A DNA stretch of 64,000 bases from Pararge aegeria (lineage: Eukaryota > Arthropoda > Insecta > Lepidoptera > Nymphalidae). Made by a program: the position numbers and the translations under genes. The notes beneath the pieces were generated by a model, which did not search any database, was not told the DNA's origin, and worked only from the letters and a program-made list of their open reading frames with translations. The DNA lies in contig NC_053205.1 of the NCBI RefSeq assembly GCF_905163445.1, positions 868,001-932,000 of the forward strand, written 5' to 3'. Below, in pieces: positions 47,933-59,467 of the stretch. Each line of letters starts with the position of its first letter. The stretch's first letter is position 1.

Positions 47933-48212
47933 AATACCTAATCGATTTTTGTTTAACAGAATTCTGAACTGTTCCGCGCAAAAAAAACAAATATTTTTAT
48001 TTTTAAAGTCGGTTCAATAATGGAACCTGCGACGTTAGGTATTTTAACCACTGCACGTTAATGGTGATTAACTAACTACTAGTATAATGCGTCGTAAAAC
48101 CTTGGCTACGTTATTGTAAATGCAAGCTGTTCCCAAAGTTTGTTTGTTTAGTATCATTGACATTTTTTTTTTCGCCAATACACTACATCTGGCCCTAAAG
48201 TAGTGCACATAT

Positions 48213-48538
48213 CACAAGCTACGCTTACTTTAGGGCTTTTTTTTTCTCTTTCTTCCGGATTGTGTGCAGCTGATTAACCCTAATGATTTTAACAGCTTAT
48301 CGCGGGCTCGAGGCTCCGAAAAAAAAACAGCCCTAAAGTAAGCGTAGCTTGTGTTATGGGCACTAAGATGACTGATGAATATTTTTATGAACAATATACA
48401 TAAATACAAAATACAGATAAACACCCAGACACTGAAAAACACTCATTTACTTCACACAAACATTTTCCAGTTGTGGGAATCGAACCCACGGCCTTGGACT
48501 CTGAAAGCAGGGTCGCTGCCCACTACGCCAATCGGTCC
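48213..48538 (-). mobile_element. SINE plus inverted stub of itself
   Basis: The main copy is 48328-48538 with head and B box. A 25-base piece of the SINE body at 48213-48237 is in the opposite orientation to 48329-48353, an exact inverted repeat across 91 bases of unrelated DNA. Confidence 0.8.
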
Positions 48539-48987
48539 ATCCGTTACCTTAATTTAGCTTTAGTTTTCAGTTGACCAGTGTACTATCACGTCACTGCAAT
48601 GGAAAAAATGAGAGCACAGACCCACTAAGCCGTTTTAATACGCGTTGGCGGGCAAATTTTTGGTTATTAACACACACACATTCATACACATTTTTTGGAT
48701 TATCTGTCAATGAGTAAGTCATAGAATTTTATTATAAATATAAACTAGGTTTAGCCCATATGGAGTCCACTTAAGATATATATTGCCTAAATCGGTGTGC
48801 AGGCAACTAAAAATTGCAAAAAATGGCGTGCGTGTGCCCAATGCACATAGAATTTTAGGTCGCGTTTTAAATAACAACGTTCTAAAATCGAATCCGGCTA
48901 TCCGGGCACAGGTCTCCTCCCACAGTACGAAGGGTTTAAGGGGCCCACGAAAATGTTGCTGAAGTTCTAACCGCTAGTCTATCACCG

Positions 48988-49075
48988 CTGTATTTAATAC
49001 ATTGATATGTATTTAATATATCAATAATATTATTATTGCTATTATGTATTTAATATATCAATGTATTAAATACAG
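48988..49075. repeat. 21-bp perfect inverted repeat with internal direct repeats
   Basis: 48988-49008 is the exact reverse complement of 49055-49075. ATGTATTTAATATATCAAT also repeats directly at 49007 and 49044. No element recognised. Confidence 0.75.
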
Positions 49076-49327
49076 ATAAAACCGCGTGTAGCCAGTTAAA
49101 TATCAATACAGAACTAACGGTACTGTGGAATTTTATCGACGGTTCCGCTATCGGTACGCGTATCAATCGTGATAACGTGATAACGCTATCCAAATATGGT
49201 GTTAGCGAATTGTCAAACGGACGATAAACTGCGAGACTTCCATAAATTCGCAACACGCCACGCGTCGCGTGGTTATAAACACCCCGAACATAATGTCCAG
49301 TAAGAAATCAGCATTGGCTTTTTCTGA

Positions 49328-49413
49328 CAGCCGATTGGCGCAGTGGGCAGTGACCCTGCTTTCTGAGTCCAAGGCCGTGGGTTCGATTCCCACAGCTGGA
49401 AAGTGTTTGTGTG
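49328..49413 (+). mobile_element. SINE head only
   Basis: tRNA-like head with perfect A and B boxes, cut off after GTTTGTGTG. A fold resembling a tRNA is present but there is no amino-acid arm, so it is not called a tRNA gene. Confidence 0.82.
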
Positions 49414-51240
49414 TCCCATTACACATTGTCATTATTTCTTACACTTTGAGCACCGTTGTATCTCGCTGTTTCTAAATACGGCTCGTGCATTACAAAGTAC
49501 CTGAGTACGGGTGTAGGGTTGGTACTATGTTTAATTTTTTATAGGAAAATGTTTTAAACAATGCTTGCGACGTTTTCCGTTCATTTCTGGCCCAAGTCTG
49601 CTGTTACAAAAATGAATTGTGAAAAAAAGTTTTTAATATTATTTGCAACAAATAGTCAAAGAAAAGTTTGTAGAATTTCACTGTAATAGCAGATTAAGAG
49701 TTCAGTTTCAGTTCTATTGAAATAACAGATAAATATTTTTTATTTAAATGCTTTAATTGTGTTATAAAAAAAAAAAAAATCATAATGTTTTATGCTTATA
49801 TGTATAATATAGGTAAAGCTCCTATGATAAATATTAGTTATATGCAGTTCGGTTTACAGAGTTTTTGGCAAGGATAGGTGTAAAAAAAAAATGTTGCGTA
49901 AAATAGAAAAATCCTCCTCGCATTCGAATTATATGAAAAAAATGACACACTTTATCTCACTAAACGCGTTAGTATCGTGCCTTTACATAGCTCATAAAGC
50001 GATATCGCAAAAATAAATAATTAAGAAAATTAATTACAAGAGGTTACAACACTTTGGAAATCACTGTAACAGTATCGCAGTACGGGTTTCACATTACTAA
50101 CAGATTGCGTTCAGGGCTGTCACTCCGTGATAAATATATATTTTTTTTAATATGGAAAATAAAATGGAGTATTTTAGAAATAACCGCCTCGTAGCTACGC
50201 CCTGCGAGCTCCCTTTTTAACTATAAATATATTATTTTATTCACATCCCATACGCTTCTTTAAATAACGGGCAATATCTGAAGCACATTTTTTGAGATGC
50301 GTCTGATCAATACAAATAAATTCTTCATTATTGTGCTACTATTTACTTTGACATTGTTGCGGATTTTGATGCTGGTGTTAAAACCAAGTTATAATATGTT
50401 GATAGTTTTATCCATTCTCCAAGCAAGGGTGGAAATTATATCCAAATTATATATTTATAATGTCGAACCGGGGACGAAGGAATTACTCCTTCATTCCCCT
50501 GTTCCTGAGCTTTGACAGGCAAGTAAATTTTATCCCTCGCAGAAACTAAAACTTATTCCTCCCATTATGGAGGGGCGGCGTTCTAAGAGAGGGGGGGGGT
50601 GTAATAAAACTTATTTACCCTACATATACATTTTATTACTCGTTTACTAAAAATGTATTAGTTATTTTAACTAAACTAAATATTGATCAACTTTGGCAAC
50701 ATATGCTGCAGTCACTAAATACGGGTTTCGCATTACTGAGTTCGCAGGGTTGACACTTGCTTGTTATTTTCGTAAATTAATTATTTTTATTTTGACGTGA
50801 CAACGTCTTATAAATTGGTTTGCCGGGTGACACTTCAAGAAACTGCGTTACGCTCCGCTCACGTTATGCGCTCACAATGACACAATGAGAGCGAGTGAGA
50901 GGCACGCGTCCCTTCCACTCGGGCATGGTTAGCCCGCCTAAGAGCGAGAGAGACAGACATAAAAAGTGAAAGGCACGCGTCCCTTTGTAGTAAACGCTGT
51001 TTCATTGTACGCAAATGTATTGCAAGTTATTGTATGTATATTGGTATATAAATACGTATGTATGTGTAAAGGTAAAAATAAAATTTTGTTAATATGAAAT
51101 TCAGTGCGAGATTCTTTGTATAAATTAATGTTTTAAATATAATTCTTTGTATAAATAAATGTTTTAAATTGTTACTATTATTTCATCCTTCTTCCTACTA
51201 TACGAATGAATATTCACATTAAAATTATTTTACCACTCAA

Positions 51241-51295
51241 AGTCGTTGTCACGTAAAACTTTCGCCCGTATACCGACTTTACAGGCAACCATTTT
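51241..51295 (+). repeat. Short conserved block shared with 45106-45160
   Basis: CGTTGTCACGT, 16 variable bases, CCGACTTTACAGxCAACCA, identical spacing in both places. Each lies a few hundred bases after a CpG-rich, AGCGAGAG-rich stretch (44845-44900 and 50880-50990). Confidence 0.5.
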
Positions 51296-52094
51296 TACGT
51301 AGTAAGTAAGTAAGTATTTTACGCTTCTGTATGACAACTGCTTATTTATTTAATCAAATTAATGGGAATAGTTCATATAATAACGATGAAGAATGTAAAC
51401 GAGGTCTAATCCTTAATAATATATAAATGCGAAAGTGGATTTGCTTATCTGTCCTCCCTTAACGCCCAAACTAATCAACCGGTCAACGTGATTTTTGGAA
51501 TAGAATAATAAAACTTTATTGCAACACAACACAATAGAAAAAACACAAGGAAAACTGTAAGAACTCAGTGCTAGGGTGCAAAGGCGGCCTTATAACTGAA
51601 AGTGATCTTTTGAAGGCAACTTGAACGCTCGAAGCCGACACAAAGGTGGAAAGTGGATGTCGCATAAAGTAAGTTACAAGAAATAAAATAAACTTCCATG
51701 AACGTATATACTATATTTACTTAATAACTACAATAAAAACCGTTATAAAAGACTTAGTTCGGAGGACGGAAAGTAACATAATAATAATATTTAGTTAATA
51801 CAATGTATTAAATTATTTTAGAAAATTGAGGAACTATCGGGAATCAAACCATCGAGGAATGACCTTGACCTATTTTGCCTCGGTTCACTAACCCCACCTA
51901 GGTACTTCACGGTTTCTAGTTTTTAACGACTCAAGATTTAATACCCAATTTCATTAGATATCTAATTCTCACAGTCATTATCTCGGAACAGGAATAAATA
52001 TACATAATTTATGTAGAAAATCATTAAAATCGCATTTGTAATTGTGTTACAATCATTTTAGTTTTGTTTAATTTGCACATTGTATAAATCACAA

Positions 52095-52265
52095 TAGTTC
52101 GGAGAAAGGATAGACGTTGGGGTCCCAAGGTGCTGGAATGGCAGCCCCGAACTGGTAAGCGCAGCGTTGGTCGGCCCCCAACGAGGTGGACAGACGACAT
52201 TAAGCGCGTCGAAGGTAGCCGCTGGATCCACGCGACACAGAACCGTGGAATTTGGAAATCCATAA
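52095..52265 (+). mobile_element. Short RTE LINE fragment
   Basis: About 170 bases matching the C-terminal tail codons (RRWGPKVLEWQPRTGKRSVGRPPTRW) of the large RTE element, ending in a decayed ATGATGATAAT tail. It groups with the 29-32 kb copy rather than with the 11 and 14 kb copies. Confidence 0.88.
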
Positions 52266-52869
52266 TGATGATAATATATCACAACTACGAATATGTAATA
52301 CTTGAGACGATATTTTGACATAATTATAATTTAGGTAGAATCCTAATTTATATTCTAAATGTGAAGTGTGTTTGTTTGTCCTTCCTTTACGCCCCAACTC
52401 AGCAGCCAATCAAATTACAACCAAGTCGATTTTTGGCATATAGTTAGTTGAATAGGAACTAACTTATCAACATTTCTAACTTTAACTTATTGGTTCTAGA
52501 ATTAACATTTTACAATGAGTCAAGTTAAAAAAAAGGGTAAAAAAAAAAATCTATTCAAATAATTAAAAAGTTGTGACAACCCTAATTTTTTATCACGTTC
52601 GCTATCCCTTGAAAGTGAGACGCAAATACTAAACAACTGTGTTAGAGCGAGATAGCTATTTGACCCTTCTTACGTGAATCCAATATTATACTCTATTTGA
52701 ATCTACGATAAGAATTAATTTTGTGTGACGGCAATTTAATCATTTGAACCACGTACTGTTAGAAGTTTATAATTAATATTGAATCTTTACTACTAATAAA
52801 AAATCTAGGATATTTTTTTTATTTTATTACAAGTAAGTTCTTTACTTCTATAACACCTGTGTTAACTTG

Positions 52870-53085
52870 TTAAGCGATATTGCCGTCTAAGATGGTAGCA
52901 GGGTAAACTGGTAGGGGTATGGCAGTAACATGTAACCAAAACCCATAATCGGTTTCTACGCGGCATCGTACCGTAACGCTAAAACGCTTGGCGACTTAAA
53001 AAACACGTCACGTAACAAGTCACGGCCGAGACCTCCCGCCAGACAATAGCAAAGAATATTCAGAAATTATAAATTCCCAAGTTGA
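52870..53085 (-). mobile_element. Second-family SINE, partial
   Basis: AGATGGTAGCAGGGTAAACTG, CGGTTTCTACGCGGCATCGTACC, GTCACGGCCGAGACCTCCC. Its left-most bases become part of the tandem duplication that follows. Confidence 0.75.
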
Positions 53086-53450
53086 TTAGTGAGAAATCAA
53101 AGTGTGCCACTGTGACAAACGTTACACTTGTTACAAATATACAAAACGTTACGTTACGTTGTTATTTTATTTTCGTCGGTGATTTTAGGCTACGTGACAC
53201 GCCATTGGCTGTAATAATGACGTCATCGTAAAACCAGACCACACAGCAGACAATAGCAAAGTATATTCAGAAATTTTAAATTGATTTGTCAGATATCAAA
53301 GTGTCCACTACTGTGACAAACGTTACACTGGTTTTTAAATGCAAAAAAACGCAAAAGTAGCTCAAAATACTCAAGGCTTTCATCGGCGATTTTACGCTAC
53401 GCGACACGTCATTGGCTACAATAATGACGTCATCGTAAAACCAACGTTGC
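53037..53450. repeat. Tandem duplication with CCAAT and CRE-like boxes
   Basis: Two units with 207-base period: CAGACAATAGCAAAGxATATTC, GTGACAAACGTTACACT, CGACACGxCATTGGCT, AATAATGACGTCATCGTAAA. TGACGTCA palindromes are at 53218-53225 and 53425-53432, each about 15 bases after ATTGG (an inverted CCAAT). The first bases derive from a second-family SINE. Confidence 0.7.
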
Positions 53451-53507
53451 AGCGAAATTATAAACAAATATGGGTGAAAAGGACTAACTTGTAGTGGAAT
53501 AAAAAAT

Positions 53508-53714
53508 ACTAGCTGACCCGTGCAACCTCGTCTGCACCAAATCGGTTACTATCGGAAAACCCAAAGAAAATGTCATTTACTAAAAATGAATCCTAGCCAG
53601 ATCGATTTATTTATAGCCCCCGAAACCCCCTATATACAAAATTTCATGAAATTCGTTGGAACCGATTCTGAGATTCCAATTATATACATACAAGAATTGC
53701 TCGTTTAAAGATAT
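53508..53714 (-). mobile_element. Non-autonomous Helitron, family 1, tandem unit 1
   Basis: Reversed CAGCTAGT end at 53508 and TCTTTAAACGAGCAATTCTTG start at 53712. 207 bases; the next copy follows head-to-tail with no spacer. Confidence 0.82.
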
Positions 53715-53920
53715 ACTAGCTGACCCTTGCAACTTCGTTGCACCAATAACCGATTACCGGAAAACACAAATAAAATGACATTTTCTAAAAATGAATCCTA
53801 GCTAGATCGATTCGATTTATCGCCCCCGAAACTTTCTGTATACTAAATTTCATGAAAATCGTTGGAGCCGATTCTGAGATTCCAATTATGTATATACAAG
53901 AATTGCTCGTTTAAAGATAT
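53715..53920 (-). mobile_element. Non-autonomous Helitron, family 1, tandem unit 2
   Basis: Same ends as unit 1, 206 bases; differs by substitutions and a repeated CGATT. Confidence 0.82.
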
Positions 53921-53954
53921 ATGTCCTTACTCTTACTTTGTTGATTATAACTAA

Positions 53955-54230
53955 TAAATAATACTACGACAATACACACATCGCCATCTAGTCCCAAAGT
54001 AAGCGTAGCTTGCGTTACGGGTACTAAGATAGCTGATGAATATTTTTTTATGAATATAATACACATAAATACTTATAATACACATAAATACTTATAATAT
54101 ACAGATAAACACCCAGACACTGAAAAACATACATGTTCATCACATAAACATGTTCCCTGTTGTGGGAATTGAACCCACGAACTTGGACTCAGAAAGCAGG
54201 GTCGCTGCCCGCTGCGCCACCCGGCCGTCA
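53955..54230 (-). mobile_element. tRNA-derived SINE, near full length
   Basis: Internal duplication of ACACATAAATACTTATAAT. Carries TGTTCCCTGTTGTGGG beside the B box, shared only with the next copy. Confidence 0.88.
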
Positions 54231-54473
54231 GACTAACTTCAGGGTGTCGGTTTGTTGTGACGGTGTGCGCGCGCATCGCAAGAATTTACTCTAATCATTT
54301 TTCTCTAACGCACTAAAAGAAGTATAACTTAAACAATGAAACCCGGGCCGCCCTTAGACCGTCGAATGTCAAGCTTCTTCCAGCCCTGGGACCAATAACT
54401 CCTGGCAGAGCTACATTTACGCTTTTAAAACCGTTATGGTTGACAAGCTACCAAAAAAACAAAAAAAATAATA

Positions 54474-54708
54474 AAATAAATATACTACGAGTAACACACA
54501 TCGCCATCTAGGCTCAAAGTAAGCATAGCTTGTGTTATGGGTACTAAGATGACTGATAAATATTTTAATTAATAATATACATAAATACTTATTATATATA
54601 CATATAAACACCCAGACACTGAAAAACATGTTCCCTGTTGTGGGAATTGAACCCACGGCTTTAGACTCAGACAGCAGGGTCGCTGCCCACTGCGCCAATC
54701 GGCCGTCA
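54474..54708 (-). mobile_element. tRNA-derived SINE, near full length
   Basis: Same TGTTCCCTGTTGTGGG variant as the copy 250 bases to the left; lacks the ATTCATGTTCATCACAC block. Confidence 0.88.
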
Positions 54709-54973
54709 AAATTGGTTCAAGTATTTGTACTTGTATTTGTAGTTTAATATAAATGCCATACCCTCAACAGATTAGCCCGACACCATCTTAGAACGCATCA
54801 TTGCTGCAGTAAGACTATTCCGCCCATTTTAATGTTGGTTAACTAATTTACAAATCGAAAACGTTAGTGCGGGGAGTTCTTGTAAAGAAAGACATCGGCG
54901 ATTGAACCGGTAGTGTAAAGGCGCGGCCACACTGACACAGAAATTTGTATGTTTATTTATTTATTTCTATATA

Positions 54974-55428
54974 AAAACTAGCTGTTGCCCGAGACTTCGT
55001 CTGCGTTTGATTTTGTTTTTTGATGTGGCATTAAATTTAATTGTAGTTCTAAAAAAAATTAAAGTATTCAGTATCGCTAAGCCTTAAATGAGGGGTTTGC
55101 TGCTGTCCGCTGAGGAGCTTTGTCCTCTATCTCCAACCACAGTTTGGGCATAATTAAACACATAATATAACCTATATAGTACAAAAATAATTATTTAAAT
55201 CGGTTATAATTTGTCTGAGTTATGGTCGTCGTCGTCATCGTCAAACACTTTCATCCCCTCTCCCAAAAGAACCGAGCTTAATGTCGGGACAAAAAGTATC
55301 CTATATTACTTCTAACACTTCCAAGAATATGTGTACAATGTTTCATAAGGATCGGTGAAGAAGTCTTTGCGTGAAAGCGTAACAAACAAACTAACATTGA
55401 CATTTCTAATATTAGTATGGATAGGGAT
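54974..55428 (-). mobile_element. Non-autonomous Helitron, family 2, full length
   Basis: ACTAGCTGTTGCCCGAGACT to CTAATATTAGTATGGATAGGGA. Local (GTC)n expansion, GGTCGTCGTCGTCATCGTC. Confidence 0.85.
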
Positions 55429-56009
55429 TAACCGCATACTATGCAGTTCCAACCATCGAAAGAGTCTGAATTTTGTTTATAATTACTGTGTGGTATTTGT
55501 TACTTGTATTTAATCTTTTTTTTTTTAAGTCTGAACATTTTTTATGAACATAACTTTCTTTATTCAAAACCAGAATTTAAGTTCTGATTAATAATAATTA
55601 CAACGTAAAATGAATTATTAAAATAAATATGTGTTTAAACTAATTTTCATCCTTACTAATATTATAAATACTTGACTGCGTTTGTTGGATTAATCAATTT
55701 GATATATTGGCATATCTAGAGCTAGCGGGGAATAACATGTTCTCACGTCATTTGGAAAAACCCGTCAAAACGCGGCAAAGAGGATAGTTTTATAAAAAAT
55801 ATTTAAATGTATTGTCACGGTGTTTTTGACACGGCACTACGCCGGAACAGCTCGTCCCATTTCTATACTTTTTTTTATTGTATATTTGGTAGACCAGATT
55901 GGAATACCGCTACAAATACTATATTTCGTATCGCTAGGTGATTTAGAGTGTTCCTATCCAAAATTTTTTTTGTCCGATCTGACCGTCAATACCGTAAGTT
56001 GGGAATATT

Positions 56010-56250
56010 TATTCAAAATTCAAAATTCAAAGTTATTTCAAGTAGGCCTACTTCATAAGCACTTTTGAAACGTCAAGTATGTATGTTTGTAGTGACTCTA
56101 CCACCGGTTCGGAAAGCAAGAAAGAAGAGCCGGCAAGAAACTCAGTAGTTGCTGTTTTCCAACATCAACATTTACAATCTTTTTTCTATCTTGCAGGAGA
56201 TGAGAGCGAGGTTTGCTGCTTCTATCTACCTTGTCATTAATTTAAAATGC
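56010..56250 (-). mobile_element. LINE B 3' end
   Basis: (ATTCAAA)n tail, AAGTAGGCCTACTTCATAAGC, ACCACCGGTTCGG, to TGCTGCTTC. Confidence 0.78.
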
Positions 56251-56439
56251 CTTAATTTCCCGTGAACTCAAAATATTACGAGACAGTTGCACCAGGGAGG
56301 TCAGCGAAATGATATAAATGTGGAGTGACCCTTATGACGCCGCCTCGCTCGCACCGCCCCGGGGCTGTTTCAATTTTATACTTATTGATTCGGCACTCGT
56401 CGTGCAGGTAGCGGCAGCAAAAAAAAAACCGATAGCGTA

Positions 56440-56512
56440 TTGGATAGAAGCAGGCGTTACTTTGCGGAATTTCATGATATATTACGAAAATGAAGCTTAA
56501 TTTTCATCAAGT
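56440..56512 (+). mobile_element. Penelope-like repeat P5, left part, split by a SINE
   Basis: TTGGATAGAAGCAGGCGTTACTTTGCGG to TGAAGCTTAATTTTC. The right part resumes at 56739 (AATTTGCTATACTCCGCG...) and runs to about 56825. The SINE at 56513-56738 sits between them. Confidence 0.65.
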
Positions 56513-56738
56513 AGAGTAGCGACCCTGTTTTCTGAGCCCATGGCCGTGGGTTCCATTCTCACAACTGGAACATGTTTGTGTGATGAACATGAATGTTTTT
56601 CAGTGTCTGGGTGTTATAAGTATTTTTGTATATTAATCAGTACCCGTAACACACAAGCGTCATCTTAGTACCCGTAACACAAGCTACGCTTACTTTTGGG
56701 CTAGATGGCGTTATATGTCGTAGTATATTTATTTATTT
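56513..56738 (+). mobile_element. SINE nested in Penelope-like repeat
   Basis: Starts inside the head (no A box). Local duplication of TAGTACCCGTAACACA. Confidence 0.85.
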
Positions 56739-57169
56739 AATTTGCTATACTCCGCGAGAAAAAGAAGAATCTGTATGGTGTAATTTATAATATCTTCAAT
56801 CTTAAACTTCACACCGAACAGTTCTTTTTTCATTTTGGTATGCCTGCCTGTCTTTATTTCGGCCGACATACATTTTTAAGACACTTCATACATTTTCTGC
56901 GCTTTCTGCCCTCAGATACTAGTATCTACTAAGGTAATCATCGAATAATGGAATTAAAATAATTAAATAGTTCGAACAAACTAAAAAAACACGCTAGGTA
57001 TAAAAAACTAAACTAATTTCTTTCTTTTAGTTTATTCATCATAGCGATTTTTTTTAGTTTTTCTTGATCTATTATTTTTATTAGAGCAAAATTAATCGGT
57101 AACCCATTCACCATTAAAGAGATAATTTTTTTTTTTTATTCAGTCTCTCGAAATGCAAGTTCTAATTAT

Positions 57170-57492
57170 TATTTAAAGCAGGCCATTAAAAAGTAATAGC
57201 TAACGCCCTCTACCATCTAGTAGCTTAATGTTTTCTGTGGAATTTGTTAGGTACGCGAACGCCATAGGTTTTTTACATTTGGGTCTAGATGGCGCTGTAG
57301 TAATTAGTAAAAAATCTTATTTTTTATAGTGAAAATTGGAATAATCTTTTCAGATTAGTGTATTGTCATCGGTCCTCGATATGTCTACAAAGTTTGAAAG
57401 AAATCTGACCGTTTAAAGTGGGTCAAAATCGCGCCCAAAGAAGTCGGTTACAAACAAACATACAAGTGAAGCTAATATAAAGCGTGTAAAAA
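57170..57492 (+). repeat. Dispersed repeat N
   Basis: GGTCTAGATGGCGCTGTAG, GTCGGTTACAAACAAACATACAAGTGAAGC; its last 27 bases also occur at 29213-29240. Confidence 0.5.
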
Positions 57493-57680
57493 CCTTAAGA
57501 GTTTCGAGTCATAGTTTTGTTTTTCTGTCCATATGTCGTTTTGCCTGTATCACCTTTTTAACGTAGCTTAACGTCAAGGGATCGTATTGTTTTTGTCCAC
57601 AGTTCAAATTGATTCTGCTGACGCTACCTGTCGCACTGAAAAGGCAACATCCGGCTTCGAGATTGTCGTTGCGTTCATCG

Positions 57681-58157
57681 TTGCCTGTGTTGTCATATTA
57701 CTTTTAACTAACTATGAACACTCTGTTTTATTGGGCGATGGTGGGCTTGAGCTCTATTCCCCTTTCAGGCTGTTGGAGATCAGGGCACGAGTCTTTTAAA
57801 ATTAGAAGGGTATAGTTTACCACGCTGGCCTAGTGCGTATTGCCTGTGTTGTCATATTACTTTTAACTAACTATGAACACTCTGTTTTATTTGGGGATGG
57901 TGGGCTTGAGCTCTATTCCCCTTTCAGGCGGTTGGAGATCAGGGCACGAGTCTTTTAAAATTAGAAGGGTATAGTTTACCACGCTGGCCTAGTGCGTATT
58001 GCGTGTGTTGTCATATTACTTTTAACTAACTATTAACACTCTGTTTTATTGGGGGATGGTGGGTTTAAGCTCTATGCTGCTTTGAGGCTGTTGGAGATAA
58101 GGGAACGAGTCTTTTAAAATTAGAAGGGTATGGTTCACCACGCTGGCCTATTCCATA
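57681..58157. repeat. Three tandem 159-bp units
   Basis: Units start at 57681, 57840 and 57999 (TTGCCTGTGTTGTCATATTA, third with GCGTG). Each contains GGGCTTGAGCTCTATTCC and TACCACGCTGGCCTAGTGCG. Units 1 and 2 are almost identical; unit 3 has more changes. Confidence 0.85.
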
Positions 58158-58514
58158 GAAATTTATGTAGAGTTGGCAGGCATGCCGATTTCCTCGCAAT
58201 GTTTTCCTCCAGCGTTAAACCAGGTGATGTTTAATTGATTTACATATTCCTGAAAGCTAAGGGTGCGTCACTGGGTTTTAACTCGTTCCCAGAAGGGATG
58301 CTGAGGTCCTATCTTTCAAATTAAATGCAAAAAAAAAAAAATATGAAAGAAAATGTTTACGACCCCTGGCATTACCGGCTGGCACCCTGGTAGTGTAGTC
58401 TAATTCTTTCAAAAATAATACATAGGTACGTTACAAAACACCACATTTGTGATCCAGCAGGGCTGGCAAAGGCTGGAGACAAAAAAGATATCCCCGATGA
58501 TACCCTAAAATGTG

Positions 58515-58822
58515 ATAAAAGTAACAGAAAAATCCTATTATAATATCAAGAATTAGTTGAACGATGAAAAAGCTTGGGTGTGAATTGCTCTAGCTTAATA
58601 TAAATAAACTGTGAGATGGTGATAACAAAAAAAAAATACCCGGCTAAGTTTGTTGTGGGCTCTCCTTAGAGCAGGGCGCGTTTGGAACCCTCGTAGCTTT
58701 AGGTTTAAGTTGGCGAACGAAGTTTTCACCGTCCCCTTACAATTATGTAAACATATATGTATGGACGCTTCATAAGTGCCTGTGATAGGCCTACGTGAAT
58801 AAAGAAATTTTGAATTTGAATT
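58515..58822 (+). mobile_element. LINE A 3' end
   Basis: AGAAAAATCCTATTATAATATC to AATAAAGAAATTTTGAATTTGAATT; same subfamily as the 39.8 kb copy. Confidence 0.75.
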
Positions 58823-58974
58823 GTGTCCACCTGTTTAAGCGCGGGAACACGCCGGTTTTTAATTCTATCATTTATTGTTTTTTTTTTTTTTAATTCTTAA
58901 TTATGCTTACAAAAATTAAAAAAACTTAAAAATTAATAAGAAAATTTTTTTAAAAAATTAATAAGAAAAACACC

Positions 58975-59195
58975 CTCCGCTTGCGGGGCTTTTGAATGCC
59001 CAAGCAACCGGCGGTCAGGGCTCCAGAGCGAGGAACCTCCTCACAATACGCGCCGTTTCAAGGACTACTGCCTTCTGTATCCGACCCTTGATCCAACAAC
59101 CAAGCGAAAGCTTCTTAAGATGTTGGTCGAAGCTTTTCGCGAGAAGACCATTGACTGAAACGACGATCGGAACAATAACGCCCGTTTATTATTAA
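58975..59195 (-). pseudogene. Retrotransposon RT C-terminal fragment
   Basis: Minus frame reads IVPIVVSVNGLLAKSFDQHL then GRIQKAVVLETARIVRRFL-like residues, a known C-terminal motif of LINE-type RT proteins. No ORF start; disrupted at the right by the SINE-bearing repeat. Confidence 0.55.
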
Positions 59196-59202
59196 ACATT
59201 CA

Positions 59203-59467
59203 GACGGCCGATTGGCGCAGTGGGCAGCGACCCTGCTATCTGAGTCCAAGGCCGTGGGTTCGATTCCCACAACTGGAAAATGTTTATGTGATGAGCAAGA
59301 ATGTTTTTCGGTGTCTGGGTGTTTATATGTATATTATAAGTATTTATGTATGTTATTCATAAAAATATTCATCAGTCATCTTAGTACCCATAACACAAGC
59401 TACGCTTACTTTGGGGCTAGATGGCGATGTGTGTATTGTCGTAATATATTTATATTTATTTATTTAC
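59203..59467 (+). mobile_element. tRNA-derived SINE, near full length (reference copy)
   Basis: The head carries pol III promoter boxes: A box TGGCGCAGTGGG at 59213-59224 and B box GGTTCGATTCC at 59257-59267, in tRNA-like spacing. The body includes GTTTTTCGGTGTCTGGGTG, ATTCATAAAAATATTCATCAG and AAGCTACGCTTACTTTGGGG. The 3' end is GATGTGTGTATTGTCGTA followed by an (ATTT)n tail. It is non-coding and would depend on a LINE for movement. This copy interrupts a repeat whose empty form is at 9371-9440. Confidence 0.9.

Noticed and set aside
49328..49413. Possible tRNA gene (perfect A and B boxes)
   Set aside because: The same head recurs in the other SINE copies, lacks paired acceptor-stem ends, and is followed by SINE body sequence.
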